Positions 13,037 through 13,088 of a stretch of 13,088 nt of DNA are shown here, in pieces. The position numbers were made by a program, and so were the translations under genes. This stretch comes from an uncultured Clostridia bacterium (GTDB taxonomy: Bacteria; Bacillota; Clostridia; Christensenellales; CAG-138). Location of the stretch: the NCBI GenBank assembly GCA_946183765.1, contig CAMHDC010000015.1, positions 1-13,088 of the forward strand. Direction: 5' to 3'. The notes below the pieces were generated by a model. That model was not told the DNA's origin. It ran no database searches and worked only from the letters and a program-made list of their open reading frames with translations. The stretch's first letter is position 1. Each line of letters begins with the position of its first letter.

Positions 13037-13088
13037 GTGCCTGTAGCTCAGCTGGATAGAGCGTTAGACTCCGACTCTAAAGGCCGCA
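13037..13088 (+). tRNA. tRNA-Arg (anticodon CCG), 5' part
   Basis: The acceptor strand GTGCCTG (13037-13043), D stem GCTC (13046-13049) with GAGC (13059-13062), and a D loop containing GG are visible. The anticodon stem TTAGA (13064-13068) pairs with TCTAA (13076-13080). The seven-base loop CTCCGAC gives anticodon CCG, reading the arginine codon CGG. The window ends in the variable region, so the T arm and 3' acceptor strand are missing and the acceptor pairing cannot be checked. Confidence 0.92.

Overview
This is a GC-rich chromosomal window that looks like a Gram-positive anaerobe of the class Clostridia, probably a gut-associated relative of the Oscillospiraceae. That placement is inferred from strong purine-rich Shine-Dalgarno sites, near-consensus sigma-A promoters with 17-bp spacers, an ATP-type PEP carboxykinase, a stand-alone biotin ECF S component, and a MacB-like exporter without a TolC partner. 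No marker gene fixes the genus.

Layout: (1) 1-417 is the 3' end of pckA. (2) 418-707 holds copy 1 of a multi-hairpin repeat, then a bidirectional terminator shared with the convergent gene. (3) 708-2089 has two divergent genes, a class I glutamine amidotransferase-like hydrolase (minus strand) and bioY (plus strand), with back-to-back promoters between them. (4) 2090-2453 is non-coding. It carries a terminator-like double hairpin and copy 2 of the repeat in the opposite orientation. (5) 2454-8616 is a tightly packed five-gene operon: lipoprotein, HlyD/MacA-like adaptor, MacB-type ATPase, a second adaptor with a large insertion, and MacB/FtsX-type permease. Two of its junctions are ATGA overlaps. 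(6) 8753-12990 is a second operon behind its own promoter: an MBOAT O-acyltransferase, a DHHW/AlgX-like SGNH protein, and a membrane-anchored TPR-plus-RCC1-repeat protein. (7) 13037 to the window end is the 5' part of tRNA-Arg(CCG) behind a perfect consensus promoter.

How the genes work together: the first operon encodes a complete ATP-driven tripartite-style exporter adapted to a one-membrane cell. It is unusual in having two different adaptors, one with a methionine-rich tandem-repeat tail and one with a duplicated domain inserted where the adaptor hairpin should be. The second operon encodes an alginate/peptidoglycan-type O-acetylation pathway: the MBOAT passes acetyl groups across the membrane and the DHHW protein transfers them to an extracellular polymer. 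The RCC1-like protein is an unassigned partner.

The most interesting non-coding signal is the pair of repeats at 418-617 and 2165-2379. They diverge in primary sequence but keep at least four helices through compensatory base changes, an identical 15-nt apical loop and a conserved asymmetric internal loop. This points to a structured RNA family or a hairpin-dependent mobile element. I could not match it to a named family.
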